This document shows, one piece after another, positions 27,333-37,101 of a DNA stretch of 64,000 bases. The first letter of the stretch is position 1, and the number at the start of each line of letters is the position of its first letter. The notes beneath the pieces were generated by a model. That model worked only from the letters and a program-made list of their open reading frames with translations, was not told the origin of the DNA and did no database searches. Source of the stretch: Sphingosinithalassobacter sp. CS137 (lineage in GTDB: Bacteria > Pseudomonadota > Alphaproteobacteria > Sphingomonadales > Sphingomonadaceae). The stretch covers positions 1,580,501 to 1,644,500 of the forward strand of contig NZ_CP060494.1 in NCBI RefSeq assembly GCF_014334115.1, written 5' to 3'. Both the position numbers and the translations under genes were made by a program.

Positions 27333-28213
27333 TGGCGCGGTGGTTCCGCGCGCGCCGGGTGGAGCGTCTGGCCGGCGCGCCCGGCACGGAACGATTCGAA
27401 CCAGGTCAGCGGGTTCCAGCTCGCGGTGCCGTCGAGCGAAAAGGTGATGAATTCGGCACGGCCGCCGACATTCTCCCACGGCACGGGTCCGCCCAGACCG
27501 CTGTCGGCCAGCGCGTAGCGGCTATCAGCCGAATTGTCGCGATTGTCGCCCATCAGAAAGACATGGCCCTTGGGCACGCGGACCGGGCCGTAGTTATCGC
27601 CGGGGCTCAGGCCGATATCCACCGTGTCGTAGCTGCGCCCGTTGGGCAGCGTCTCGCGGAAGATCGGCAGCCGGCAATAATCGCGGCCGTCCGCGCCGGT
27701 GACGAGCAGCCCGCGATATTGACGCGGCTCGCAGCGGGTGTTCGCGTCGACCGGCACCATGCGGTCGCCCATCGCCGTGCGCGGCACTGCCCGGCCGTTC
27801 AGGATCACCGTGCCGCCGCGCACTTCGATCGTGTCGCCGGGCAGGCCGATCACGCGCTTGATATAGTCGGTGTCCTTCCCCGGCGGAGTCGCGATCACCA
27901 CGTCGCCGCGCTCGGGCAGGCTGCCGAACAGCCGCCCGGGGATAAACGGAAGCAAATGAAAGGTCGGCGTGATGAACGAGAAACCATAGGGATATTTGGT
28001 CACGATCAACCGATCGCCGACGAGCAGCCCCGGCATCATGGATTCGGACGGAATGTAGAAGGGCTTGGCGATCAGGCTGTGGAAGCCGAGCACCGCGAGC
28101 ACGAGCCAGAAGATGCCCTTCACCTCGGCCCACCAATCGGTGCCGCGGCGCGCTTCGGCATTTTCCCGGCTGTCGATCTCGTTCCGCTCCAACGCCAAAT
28201 CGTCCGCGGCCAT
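27329..28213 (-). CDS. lepB: Signal peptidase I
   Basis: A 294-residue inner-membrane serine protease that removes signal peptides from exported proteins. One membrane helix is at about residues 33-49. Catalytic S58 lies in YIPSESMMPG and the general-base K119 in DYIKRVIGLPGD. The conserved GDNRDNSADSR box is near the C-terminus. The N-terminal 30 residues are charged and cytoplasmic. The ATG at 28213 is 3 bases past the acpS stop. A pdxJ-acpS-lepB order is common in alphaproteobacteria, where rnc and era often follow; here a PF01594 permease takes that place. Confidence 0.96.
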   Translation of the reverse strand: MAADDLALERNEIDSRENAEARRGTDWWAEVKGIFWLVLAVLGFHSLIAKPFYIPSESMMPGLLVGDRLIVTKYPYGFSFITPTFHLLPFIPGRLFGSLPERGDVVIATPPGKDTDYIKRVIGLPGDTIEVRGGTVILNGRAVPRTAMGDRMVPVDANTRCEPRQYRGLLVTGADGRDYCRLPIFRETLPNGRSYDTVDIGLSPGDNYGPVRVPKGHVFLMGDNRDNSADSRYALADSGLGGPVPWENVGGRAEFITFSLDGTASWNPLTWFESFRAGRAGQTLHPARAEPPRQ

Positions 28214-28216
28214 CCA

Positions 28217-28624
28217 CTATCCTTCTTGCGCCAGCGCCTCGATCACCACCAGCGCCATCGCCCATGGATGGTCGTCCGTGAGCGTCAGATGTACGCGGGC
28301 GAGGTGGCCAGCGGGGACGAGCGCGTCAAGCCGCGCGCGCGCTCCGCCGGTCAGCGCCAGTGTGGGCGCTCCCGATCGCGCATTTACCACACCGATGTCC
28401 TTCAGGAACACGCCCTGCTTGAACCCGGTGCCAACCGCCTTCGAAAAGGCCTCTTTCGCGGCGAACCGCTTTGCCAGAGTCGCGGCATAGGTGTGCGGCC
28501 GCCGCTTCGCCTTCGCTAGCTCGGTTTCGGTAAACACCCGGTTCTCGAACCGCGTTCCGAAGCGATCGAGCGAATTTTGGATCCGCTCGATATTGCAGAG
28601 GTCTGAGCCCATGCCGATGATCAT
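28217..28624 (-). CDS. acpS: Holo-[acyl-carrier-protein] synthase
   Basis: A 135-residue enzyme that transfers 4'-phosphopantetheine from CoA to acyl carrier protein. The N-terminal [15 protein letters not shown] holds metal-binding D8, and [18 protein letters not shown] holds the second acidic metal ligand (the E in AAKEA, near residue 58). The length matches the family trimeric type. The ATG at 28624 lies 4 bases past the pdxJ stop. Confidence 0.96.
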   Translation of the reverse strand: MIIGMGSDLCNIERIQNSLDRFGTRFENRVFTETELAKAKRRPHTYAATLAKRFAAKEAFSKAVGTGFKQGVFLKDIGVVNARSGAPTLALTGGARARLDALVPAGHLARVHLTLTDDHPWAMALVVIEALAQEG

Positions 28625-28628
28625 GCGC

Positions 28629-29357
28629 TCACCGCGCCTCGTCCATCAGGCCGCGCATCCGCCGTACGACCGGCACAAGCCCGTCGAAGATCGCCTCGCC
28701 GATCAGGAAATGGCCGATGTTCAGCTCGGCGAGCTGGGGAATCGCCGCGACCGGGACGACATTGTCGAAGGTGAGGCCGTGGCCGGCATGCACTTCGATC
28801 CCGTTCTTCGCCGCCAGCGCCGCCGCGTCGGAAAGCCGGCGCAACTCGTCCGTCTGTTCGGCCCCCGCCAGTTCGGCATAGCGGCCGGTGTGCAGTTCGA
28901 CCACGGGCGCGCCCAGCCGGATCGCCGCATCGATCTGCCGCGCATCGGGCTCGATGAACAGCGACACGCGGCTGCCGTTGTCGCGCAGCCTGGCGACCAT
29001 CGGCGCGAGGTGATCGTGCTGCCCCGCCGCGTCCAGCCCGCCTTCGGTGGTCCGCTCCTCGCGCTTTTCGGGAACGATGCATACCGCGTGGGGGCGGTGG
29101 CGCAGCGCGATCGCCAGCATCTCGTCGGTCGCCGCCATTTCGAGGTTGAGCGGAATCGGCAGCCCTTCGGAAAGCCGGGCGATATCGTCGTCGGTGATGT
29201 GGCGCCGGTCCTCGCGCAGATGCGCGGTGATGCCGTCCGCCCCCGCCTCGGCCGCGAGCAGCGCCGCCCGCACCGGATCGGGATAGCCCGATCCGCGTGC
29301 GTTGCGCACGGTGGCGACGTGATCGATGTTGACGCCGAGGCGCAGGTGCCCGGTCAC
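28629..29357 (-). CDS. pdxJ: Pyridoxine 5'-phosphate synthase
   Basis: A 242-residue TIM-barrel enzyme that condenses 1-deoxyxylulose-5-phosphate with 3-amino-2-oxopropyl phosphate to give pyridoxine phosphate, the last step of de novo vitamin B6 synthesis. Motifs are [48 protein letters not shown] and [13 protein letters not shown]. The GTG at 29357 overlaps the pyrE stop by four bases (GTGA) and places the first beta strand at residue 5. Confidence 0.96.
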   Translation of the reverse strand: MTGHLRLGVNIDHVATVRNARGSGYPDPVRAALLAAEAGADGITAHLREDRRHITDDDIARLSEGLPIPLNLEMAATDEMLAIALRHRPHAVCIVPEKREERTTEGGLDAAGQHDHLAPMVARLRDNGSRVSLFIEPDARQIDAAIRLGAPVVELHTGRYAELAGAEQTDELRRLSDAAALAAKNGIEVHAGHGLTFDNVVPVAAIPQLAELNIGHFLIGEAIFDGLVPVVRRMRGLMDEAR

Positions 29358-29935
29358 GCCGGTACCCGGCTTCCGGGCTTCACCGCGGGAATCGCGGCCA
29401 GCTCGGGCGGAAGCTGATCGGCGGGATAGGCGGGCACGTCCATCTTGAGCAGCGAGACGAGCGGCACGCCCACATCCGCGGTTCCATTCGATCGGTCGAC
29501 GATGCACGCCGCGCCGAGCAGCGTGGCGGGATGCTTGCGGATCGCGGCGAGGCACTCGCGCGACGAAAGCCCGGTTGTGACGATATCCTCCACCATCACC
29601 ACGCGCGCGCCCTTGGGAATCTCGAATCCCCGCCGCAGCTGGAATTCGCCGTCCTCGCGCTCGACGAACACGGCCTTGCAGCCGAGCGCACGCGCCGTCT
29701 CATAGCCGGGAATGATGCCGCCGATCGCCGGTGAAACGACCAGATCCACTTCGCCGAACGATTCGCGGATCGCCGCGCCAAGCGCGCCGCAGACCCGCTC
29801 GGTACGCACCGGATCTTCGAAAATCCGCATCTTCTGGAGAAATACGGGGGACCGCAGCCCCGAGGAAAGGATGAAATGTCCCTCCAGAAGCGCGCCCGCA
29901 TCGCGGAACTCCGCCAGAATCTCGTCGCCGGTCAC
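29354..29935 (-). CDS. pyrE: Orotate phosphoribosyltransferase
   Basis: A 193-residue pyrimidine-synthesis enzyme that joins orotate to PRPP giving orotidine monophosphate. Visible parts are [20 protein letters not shown] at the N-terminus, [21 protein letters not shown] (flexible catalytic loop) and the PRPP-binding [17 protein letters not shown] chose the GTG at 29935 (protein starts [10 protein letters not shown]) because it matches the family N-terminus and follows GGAAAG. An in-frame start further upstream would add about 42 residues of unlikely sequence. It is the first gene of the pyrE-pdxJ-acpS-lepB-permease operon. Confidence 0.93.
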   Translation of the reverse strand: MTGDEILAEFRDAGALLEGHFILSSGLRSPVFLQKMRIFEDPVRTERVCGALGAAIRESFGEVDLVVSPAIGGIIPGYETARALGCKAVFVEREDGEFQLRRGFEIPKGARVVMVEDIVTTGLSSRECLAAIRKHPATLLGAACIVDRSNGTADVGVPLVSLLKMDVPAYPADQLPPELAAIPAVKPGSRVPA

Positions 29936-29966
29936 CAGATGCTTTCCGCTGTTCGAACGGCCGCGA

Positions 29967-29995
29967 CTCTTAGGCTGCGCCTTGACGTGTCGCAA
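29967..29995 (-). promoter_or_regulatory. Candidate promoter of the pyrE operon
   Basis: Read on the minus strand, TTGCGA (29995-29990) and TAAGAG (29972-29967) are 17 bases apart. Transcription would start about 25 bases before the pyrE GTG. The match to consensus is moderate, found by eye. Confidence 0.3.
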
Positions 29996-30023
29996 CCACG
30001 GGAAGAAAGGGGCCGTCACAAGC

Positions 30024-30052
30024 TTGAGACACGCGGGTTGCGCGCGTATAGG
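30024..30052 (+). promoter_or_regulatory. Candidate sigma-70 promoter of the cytochrome oxidase operon
   Basis: TTGAGA at 30024-30029 (five of six) and TATAGG at 30047-30052 (four of six) are 17 bases apart. This gives a leader of about 65 bases before the ctaC ATG at 30124. It is the best promoter-like sequence in the 188-base divergent gap between pyrE and ctaC. Confidence 0.5.
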
Positions 30053-30123
30053 CCCTTGCAATCAGGAATTCTCCTGCCCCTTGCGGCCGGCCGACGGCGC
30101 TCCTGAAAGGGTGATACGATACG

Positions 30124-31323
30124 ATGCGCATGCCTGGGTTGACTTCGATTTTCCTCGCGGCGGGACTGGTGCTGGCGGGTCCCGCCACCGCCCAGACCGA
30201 GCCGTCCGCCACGCCGACGACGGCTGCGGGCGCTCTCGACGTGCCGGCCGCGACGACGCCGCCGGAATATATGGGCAATACGCCCCCGGTCACTGCCGCG
30301 GCTCCGCTGCCGGAAGCGCCGGGCGCCCTTCCCGATCCCACGCTGCGCGCAGACGGCTCTCCGCTGCTTCAGGCCGCTCCCGGTTTCGGCCAGCCCGCCG
30401 ACCGCGAAATCGGCCTGCAGAGCCAGGTCACGCCCACCGGCCGCGAGGCGCACTGGTTCCACAACCAGGTACTGCTCCCGCTGATCGTGTTGATCTCGCT
30501 GATTGTGCTGGCGCTGCTGGTCTATGTCGTGATCCACTATCGCCGCGCCGCCAACCCCACGCCGTCGCGGACCGCGCACAACACGCTGGTCGAAGTCGTC
30601 TGGACGCTGGTGCCGGTGCTCATCCTGCTGGCGATCGCGGTCCCCTCGATCCGCCTGCTCGCAGCGCAGTATCGCCCGGCGCCCGACAATGCGGTGACGC
30701 TCAAGGCGATCGGCAACCAGTGGTTCTGGTCCTATGAATACCCCGATCACGGCGGCGTCTCGATCGTGTCGAACATGCTGCGCGAGCAGGGCGAGGTCGA
30801 AGCCGGCCAGCGCTATCGCACCGATGCCGACGGTCCGCGCCTGCTCGCCACCGACAACCGCGTCGTGCTGCCGGTGGGCGTGCCGATCCGGCTGATCACC
30901 ACCGCCACCGACGTGATCCACAGCTGGGCGATCCCCGCCTTCTGGGTGAAGCTGGACGCGGTGCCGGGCCGCCTCAACGAGACGACCTTCACCATCGAGC
31001 AGCCGGGCCTCTATTTCGGCCAGTGCTCGGAACTGTGCGGCGCGCGCCACGCGTTCATGCCGATCGCAGTCGAAGCCGTTGCGCCCGAAGTCTTCGCGCA
31101 GTGGATCCGCGCCAAGGGCGGCACCATGCCCGAGGCCGACTCCCCGTCCGATGCTCCGCCCATGCAGCCGGGCGCCGACGAGGGCGACACCACCACGACC
31201 CCCACCGAAACCATCGTTCCCAACGTCACCAACGTGACCATCGACGACACCGTGCGGACCGTCCCCGTCACCGACGCGGCGGCGACCCAGAACGGCGGCG
31301 GCCTCGGACAGACGGACCAGTAA
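30124..31323 (+). CDS. ctaC: Cytochrome c oxidase subunit II
   Basis: A 399-residue CuA-carrying subunit of the aa3-type terminal oxidase. It has a signal peptide ending PATAQ, then a Pro/Ala/Thr-rich stretch to about residue 95. Two membrane helices follow at roughly 118-138 and 160-178, and then the periplasmic cupredoxin domain. CuA ligands are all present: H266 in DVIHSWAIP, C301-S-E-L-C305, H309 and M312, with the aromatic entry patch NQWFWSYEYP. A 65-residue Thr/Val/Asp-rich tail follows the domain and is longer than usual. It is the first gene of the oxidase operon; ctaD starts 3 bases past its stop. Confidence 0.97.
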   Translation: MRMPGLTSIFLAAGLVLAGPATAQTEPSATPTTAAGALDVPAATTPPEYMGNTPPVTAAAPLPEAPGALPDPTLRADGSPLLQAAPGFGQPADREIGLQSQVTPTGREAHWFHNQVLLPLIVLISLIVLALLVYVVIHYRRAANPTPSRTAHNTLVEVVWTLVPVLILLAIAVPSIRLLAAQYRPAPDNAVTLKAIGNQWFWSYEYPDHGGVSIVSNMLREQGEVEAGQRYRTDADGPRLLATDNRVVLPVGVPIRLITTATDVIHSWAIPAFWVKLDAVPGRLNETTFTIEQPGLYFGQCSELCGARHAFMPIAVEAVAPEVFAQWIRAKGGTMPEADSPSDAPPMQPGADEGDTTTTPTETIVPNVTNVTIDDTVRTVPVTDAAATQNGGGLGQTDQ

Positions 31324-33009
<1,686 letters not shown>

Positions 33010-33032
33010 TCGCACGGCAACTGCAACCGCAG

Positions 33033-33061
33033 GCGCCCCGGGGGAAACTCCGGGGCGCTTT
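33033..33061 (+). terminator. GC-rich hairpin after ctaD (terminator or attenuator)
   Basis: A perfect 9-base-pair stem (33033-33041 with 33050-33058) closes an 8-base loop and is followed by TTTGCTGT. The short T-run makes it a weak intrinsic terminator. Because oxidase assembly genes continue downstream on the same strand, it may set a step-down in expression after subunits II and I, or protect the 3' end of the ctaCD message. Confidence 0.6.
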
Positions 33062-33094
33062 GCTGTCGGGCACGTGCTGGGGCATACAGTTATC

Positions 33095-33541
33095 ATGGCC
33101 AAGCATTCGGTGCCCGACTGGTCCGCGATCACGGACTATAGCGCGCTCCACGACGCCTCTCGCGACTGCACCGCGCTCGACGAGCCGGGCTTCTTCGCCG
33201 GGCCGTTCCGGCGGTTCCTGGAAATCGGGGCCACGCCCGACATGGCGCCGCGCGCCCGGGCGCGTGCGCTTGAATTCGGGCGGGGCGCACTTTGCGACTT
33301 TCGCGACCGCCTCGCGCCCGCTGCGCGCGCCGGGTTCGAGCGCCGGGCGCTCGATCGCGCCCGCGCCTGGTTCGCCGACAAGCCCGACGGCGACTATATG
33401 GTCGAGGTGCTGGAGGGCGTTTCCAACCACAATTGGCGCGGCCCGATCGAAGAAGAGACCGAAGAGGATGCCCCGTCCCCGCCGCCGCCCCGCGCCCGAC
33501 GACGAATCCTGCCTTTTCTCCGCGGCTTCCGAGGCCTATAG
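33095..33541 (+). CDS. Hypothetical protein inserted between ctaD and ctaB
   Basis: A 148-residue soluble protein I do not recognise. The first 110 residues look mostly helical and basic/acidic-mixed, with [12 protein letters not shown] and a run of arginine/alanine helices ([15 protein letters not shown]). The tail has an acidic patch ([10 protein letters not shown]), a proline run and an arginine-rich end ([12 protein letters not shown]). No membrane helix or signal peptide is seen. The ATG at 33095 has no clear ribosome site. The gene starts 34 bases after the ctaD hairpin and ends 11 bases before ctaB. Codon use looks like its neighbours, so it is probably a real operon member, perhaps an assembly factor; function is unknown. 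Confidence 0.7.
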   Translation: MAKHSVPDWSAITDYSALHDASRDCTALDEPGFFAGPFRRFLEIGATPDMAPRARARALEFGRGALCDFRDRLAPAARAGFERRALDRARAWFADKPDGDYMVEVLEGVSNHNWRGPIEEETEEDAPSPPPPRARRRILPFLRGFRGL

Positions 33542-33552
33542 GGCAGCCGATC

Positions 33553-34458
33553 ATGACTCCCGCTGCCTTGAACCCCGTGGCACTGCCGGCCGACTGGCGC
33601 GATTTCCTCGCGCTCACCAAGCCGCGCGTGATGACGCTGGTCGTCTTTACCGGCCTCTGCGGCATGCTCGCCGCGCCCCAGCCGATCCATCCGGTGCTCG
33701 GCTTCACTGCGATCCTGTGCATCGCGCTCGGGGCCGGAGCCGCCGGCGCGCTCAACCAGTGGTATGAGGCCGATCTCGACGCGAAGATGAAGCGGACGCA
33801 GGGACGTCCGCTGCCCGCCGGCCGGATGGACCGCCAGTCGGCGCTGCATTTCGGCGTTGGCGTGGCCGTCGCTTCGGTCGTGCTGATGTTCTTCGCGATC
33901 AACTTGCTCGCGGCCGCGATCCTCGCCGCCTCGATCCTCTTCTACGTTCTCGTATACACTGTCTGGCTGAAGCGCCGGACGCCGCAGAACATCGTGATCG
34001 GCGGCGCGGCCGGGGCCTTTCCGCCGCTGATCGGCTGGGCCGCGGCCACCGGCGAGGTGGCGCTGCTGCCGGTCCTGCTGTTCGCGCTCGTGTTCCTGTG
34101 GACGCCGCCGCATTTCTGGGCGCTCGCGCTGTTCGTGAAGACCGATTACGCCAATGCCGGCGTGCCGATGCTGCCGGTGGTGGCGGGCGAGCGCGTGACG
34201 CGGCATCAGGTGGGGCTCTACAGTCTGCCGATGGCGGCAGTGGCGGTCGCGCCCTGGCCGCTCGGACTCACCGGCGCGCTCTATGGGGTGATCGCCGTCG
34301 CCGCGACGGCGCTCTTCCTGCTGTTCGCCGCCGCGATCGCATTGCGGACGACGGGTGAAGGCGATGCGATGCGTCCCGAAAAGCGGCTCTTCCGCTATTC
34401 GATCCTCTATCTCTTCCTCCTCTTTTCCGCCGTCGCGGCGGACCGGATGCTCGCATGA
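33553..34458 (+). CDS. ctaB: Protoheme IX farnesyltransferase (heme O synthase)
   Basis: A 301-residue UbiA-family membrane enzyme with about nine helices. It adds a farnesyl group to heme b to make heme O, the precursor of heme A for the oxidase. The first Asp-rich site is [20 protein letters not shown] (about residues 72-91), and the second substrate loop is [30 protein letters not shown] opens the first helix. The ATG at 33553 is the sensible start. The stop overlaps the next small gene by four bases. Confidence 0.96.
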   Translation: MTPAALNPVALPADWRDFLALTKPRVMTLVVFTGLCGMLAAPQPIHPVLGFTAILCIALGAGAAGALNQWYEADLDAKMKRTQGRPLPAGRMDRQSALHFGVGVAVASVVLMFFAINLLAAAILAASILFYVLVYTVWLKRRTPQNIVIGGAAGAFPPLIGWAAATGEVALLPVLLFALVFLWTPPHFWALALFVKTDYANAGVPMLPVVAGERVTRHQVGLYSLPMAAVAVAPWPLGLTGALYGVIAVAATALFLLFAAAIALRTTGEGDAMRPEKRLFRYSILYLFLLFSAVAADRMLA

Positions 34459-34601
34459 CCGCTCCGCACGATGACCAGCTGGATCTGATTCGCGCCCGCC
34501 AGCGCTCGCGCGCCCGCGTAATGGCGCTGCTGCTCGGCGCATTCGTGATCCTGATCTTCGCGATCGCGATCGTGAAGATCCAGGCAGGGAGCACATCATG
34601 A
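34455..34601 (+). CDS. CoxF-like single-pass membrane protein
   Basis: A 48-residue protein: a polar basic N-terminus ([16 protein letters not shown]) and one membrane helix at about residues 23-40, then a short tail. Position and shape match the small CoxF-type proteins found between ctaB and ctaG in alphaproteobacterial oxidase operons, thought to help assembly. It overlaps both neighbours by four bases (ATGA at each end), so three genes are translationally chained. The call rests on context and topology. Confidence 0.75.
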   Translation: MTAPHDDQLDLIRARQRSRARVMALLLGAFVILIFAIAIVKIQAGSTS

Positions 34602-35131
34602 ACCGCAACATGCGCACTGCGATGCTCGCTGCACTGGGCGTGGTCGGCATGACCGGCCTGGGCTTCGCCAGCGTCCCGCTCTATCGCGTCTTCTGCCAGG
34701 TGACCGGCCTCAACGGCACTACCCAGCGCGCGCTCGAGGCGCCCGGCGCGACCGGCGAGCAGATCACCGTGGCGTTCGACAGCAACACCGATCCACGCCT
34801 GCCGTGGAGCTTTGCGCCGGAGGTGCGCTCGGGCAAGATCGACGTGGGCGCGCGCGACATGGCCTTCTTCGTCGCGACCAACAATTCGGACGTTCCCGTT
34901 ACCGGGACCGCCACCTTCAACGTCACGCCCGCGCAAGCCGGCAAATATTTCAGCAAGATCCAGTGTTTCTGCTTCACCGAGCAGACGCTGCAGCCGGGCG
35001 AAACGATGCGCATGCCGGTGATCTATTTCGTCGATCCGGCGATCCGCGAGGATCCGGACGCGCGCGACGTTCAGGAAATCACGCTTTCCTACACTTTTTA
35101 CCCTGTGGATTCCGACCGGACCACGGGTTAG
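34598..35131 (+). CDS. ctaG: Cytochrome c oxidase assembly protein CtaG/Cox11
   Basis: A 177-residue copper chaperone that delivers copper to the CuB site of subunit I. An N-terminal membrane anchor (residues 7-25) is followed by [13 protein letters not shown] with the conserved Cys, and then the Cox11 beta domain. The copper-binding CFCF motif is in [16 protein letters not shown], near residue 127. GGGAG precedes the ATG. Ends with a 34-base gap before ctaE. Confidence 0.96.
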   Translation: MNRNMRTAMLAALGVVGMTGLGFASVPLYRVFCQVTGLNGTTQRALEAPGATGEQITVAFDSNTDPRLPWSFAPEVRSGKIDVGARDMAFFVATNNSDVPVTGTATFNVTPAQAGKYFSKIQCFCFTEQTLQPGETMRMPVIYFVDPAIREDPDARDVQEITLSYTFYPVDSDRTTG

Positions 35132-35165
35132 AGCACGCCAGAACAAGGGACCAAGGGACACGCCG

Positions 35166-36005
35166 ATGGCCGGAGCCAAGAACCACCAATATCACATCCT
35201 GCCGCCGAGCATCTGGCCCTTGATGGGCTCGTTGTCGGCATTCGTGCTTGCCGTCGGTGGCGTCATGCTCATGCATGAGGCGGCGGGCGCCTGGTGGGTT
35301 TTCCTGGCGGGGCTGACCGGCGTGCTCGTCACGATGTTCTCCTGGTGGGCCGATGTCGTGCGCGAGGCGCATGCCGGCGATCACACGCCGGTGGTGCAGC
35401 TTCACATGCGCTACGGCATGATCCTGTTCATCGCCTCCGAAGTGATGTTCTTCGTCGGCTGGTTCTGGGCCTGGTTCGATTTCGCGCTCTTCCCCTCCAC
35501 GGTCGAAGTGGTCGGCGGTCAGTGGCCACCGGTGGGCATGGAAGTGATCAGCGCCTGGGGGCTCCCGCTGCTCAACACGCTGATCCTTCTCTGCTCGGGC
35601 ACCACCCTCACCTGGTCGCACCACGCGCTGATCCACAACAATCGCAGGGACGCGATCAACGGCCTGTGGATCACGATCATCCTGGGCCTGATCTTCACGG
35701 CGATCCAGGCCTATGAATATATCCACGCGCCCTTCGCCTTCGAAGCAACCTCCACCGATCCAATCGGCACTTCGTTCGGCGGCGCCTTCTTCATGGCGAC
35801 CGGCTTCCACGGCTTTCACGTGATCGTCGGCACGATCTTCCTGATCGTGAACCTGATTCGCCTCTACAAGGGCCACTTCACCCCCCGCCAGCATTTCGGC
35901 TTCGAAGCGGCGGCCTGGTATTGGCACTTTGTCGACGTCGTCTGGCTGTTCCTGTTCGTGTCGATCTACGTCTGGGGCTTCGCCGGCGCGCCGGTTCACG
36001 GCTGA
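35166..36005 (+). CDS. ctaE: Cytochrome c oxidase subunit III
   Basis: A 279-residue subunit with seven membrane helices that stabilises the oxidase and its proton uptake. Typical segments are [74 protein letters not shown] and [22 protein letters not shown] precedes the ATG at 35166. The next gene starts 1 base after the stop. Confidence 0.97.
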   Translation: MAGAKNHQYHILPPSIWPLMGSLSAFVLAVGGVMLMHEAAGAWWVFLAGLTGVLVTMFSWWADVVREAHAGDHTPVVQLHMRYGMILFIASEVMFFVGWFWAWFDFALFPSTVEVVGGQWPPVGMEVISAWGLPLLNTLILLCSGTTLTWSHHALIHNNRRDAINGLWITIILGLIFTAIQAYEYIHAPFAFEATSTDPIGTSFGGAFFMATGFHGFHVIVGTIFLIVNLIRLYKGHFTPRQHFGFEAAAWYWHFVDVVWLFLFVSIYVWGFAGAPVHG

Positions 36006-36006
36006 C

Positions 36007-36393
36007 ATGGATGAAGGAGCCGGTACCGGGCAGGAACCGGCTCCTGCCGATGCGGCGCTGAAGGGCCTGTGTCCGCGCTGCGGCGCGAATACGCTCTTCC
36101 GAAGTTATCTCGCCTTTGCCGATCGCTGCCGCGCCTGCGGGCTCGACTTCTCGGCGTTCAACGTCGGTGACGGGCCGGTCGTGTTCCTCACCCTCGGCAT
36201 CGGCACGATCGTCACCATCCTGGCGCTGATTCTCGAACTGGCCGCCGAGCCGCCCTTCTGGCTCCACGCGCTGCTCTGGATTCCGCTCACGCTGGCGCTG
36301 GTGATCGTGTCGCTGCGCTACACCAAGGCACTGCTGCTCGCGCTCGAATACAAGAACGCCGCGCGCGAAGGCCGGCTGCGGCGCGACACGTGA
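36007..36393 (+). CDS. DUF983 membrane protein with zinc-ribbon N-terminus
   Basis: A 128-residue protein of the DUF983 family, found almost always in alphaproteobacterial oxidase operons and presumed to help assembly. It has two CxxC pairs, in GLCPRCGANTLF and DRCRACGLDFS (about residues 21-48), that could bind zinc or another metal. Two membrane helices follow, at roughly 58-78 and 84-106. The stop overlaps the SURF1 start by four bases. Confidence 0.88.
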   Translation: MDEGAGTGQEPAPADAALKGLCPRCGANTLFRSYLAFADRCRACGLDFSAFNVGDGPVVFLTLGIGTIVTILALILELAAEPPFWLHALLWIPLTLALVIVSLRYTKALLLALEYKNAAREGRLRRDT

Positions 36394-37049
36394 TTCCGCG
36401 GCTGCCGATCCTGCCGACGCTGCTCGTCGGCCTTGCCGTGGCCGCCATGATCGGGCTCGGCCTGTGGCAGCTCGACCGGCGCGAGTGGAAGGAAGCGCTG
36501 ATCGCACGCTTCGAAGCCAATCTCGAACGGCCGCCGATCACCTTTCCCCGCCCGCCCGTGGGCGAGGAGTATCTCTATCGCCAGGCGCACGCCTTCTGCC
36601 TCGAACCGGTCGGCTGGCGCCGCCGCGGCGGGCGTAGCGCCACCGGAACCAGCGGCTATCGCTTCATCGCCGAGTGCCGCACCGGCGGCGCCGAAGGGCC
36701 GCTGCTGCTGGTCGAAGTCGGCGTCACCGCGGACCCCGTGTTCGAGCCGCAATGGCAGGGCGGCGAAATCAGCGGCACCATCGTTCCCGCTCCCGTCGAG
36801 CGTTCCGCCTTCGCGTCGATCTTTTCCACGCCCGGCCCGACGCTGCTGATGCTCGTCGCCGACACTCCCGCCCCGGGCCTTGAGGCGAGCGCCCGTCCCG
36901 ATCCTGCGGGCGTGCCGAACAATCACCTCGCCTATGCAGTGCAATGGTTCGCCTTCGCCGCGATCGCGCTCGTGATCTACATCCTCGCGCTGAGACGGCG
37001 GCGGGAGCGTTCGCCCGGCAATGATGACAGCGCGACGCCGGGCACCTGA
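36390..37049 (+). CDS. surf1: SURF1-family oxidase assembly protein
   Basis: A 219-residue membrane protein needed for heme a insertion into the aa3 oxidase. Two anchoring helices are at residues 6-22 and about 186-204. The family signature LGLWQLDRREWKEAL follows the first, and the second is preceded by PNNHLAYAVQWFAFA. The middle domain is rather short and carries two cysteines. It starts with GTG at 36390 inside the DUF983 stop (GTGA). Confidence 0.93.
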   Translation: MIPRLPILPTLLVGLAVAAMIGLGLWQLDRREWKEALIARFEANLERPPITFPRPPVGEEYLYRQAHAFCLEPVGWRRRGGRSATGTSGYRFIAECRTGGAEGPLLLVEVGVTADPVFEPQWQGGEISGTIVPAPVERSAFASIFSTPGPTLLMLVADTPAPGLEASARPDPAGVPNNHLAYAVQWFAFAAIALVIYILALRRRRERSPGNDDSATPGT

Positions 37050-37062
37050 AAGCCAGAGTTTC

Positions 37063-37090
37063 TTGCCGCCCCCTCGGCCGATCGCTAAGC
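37063..37090 (+). promoter_or_regulatory. Candidate promoter of thrC
   Basis: TTGCCG (37063-37068) and CTAAGC (37085-37090) are 16 bases apart, and the ATG follows only 11 bases later with no ribosome-binding site. pheA has the same arrangement (TTGCCC, CTAAGC). The resemblance supports a real promoter that yields a leaderless or nearly leaderless mRNA. Confidence 0.35.
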
Positions 37091-37101
37091 CGCAGCGCAC
37101 C

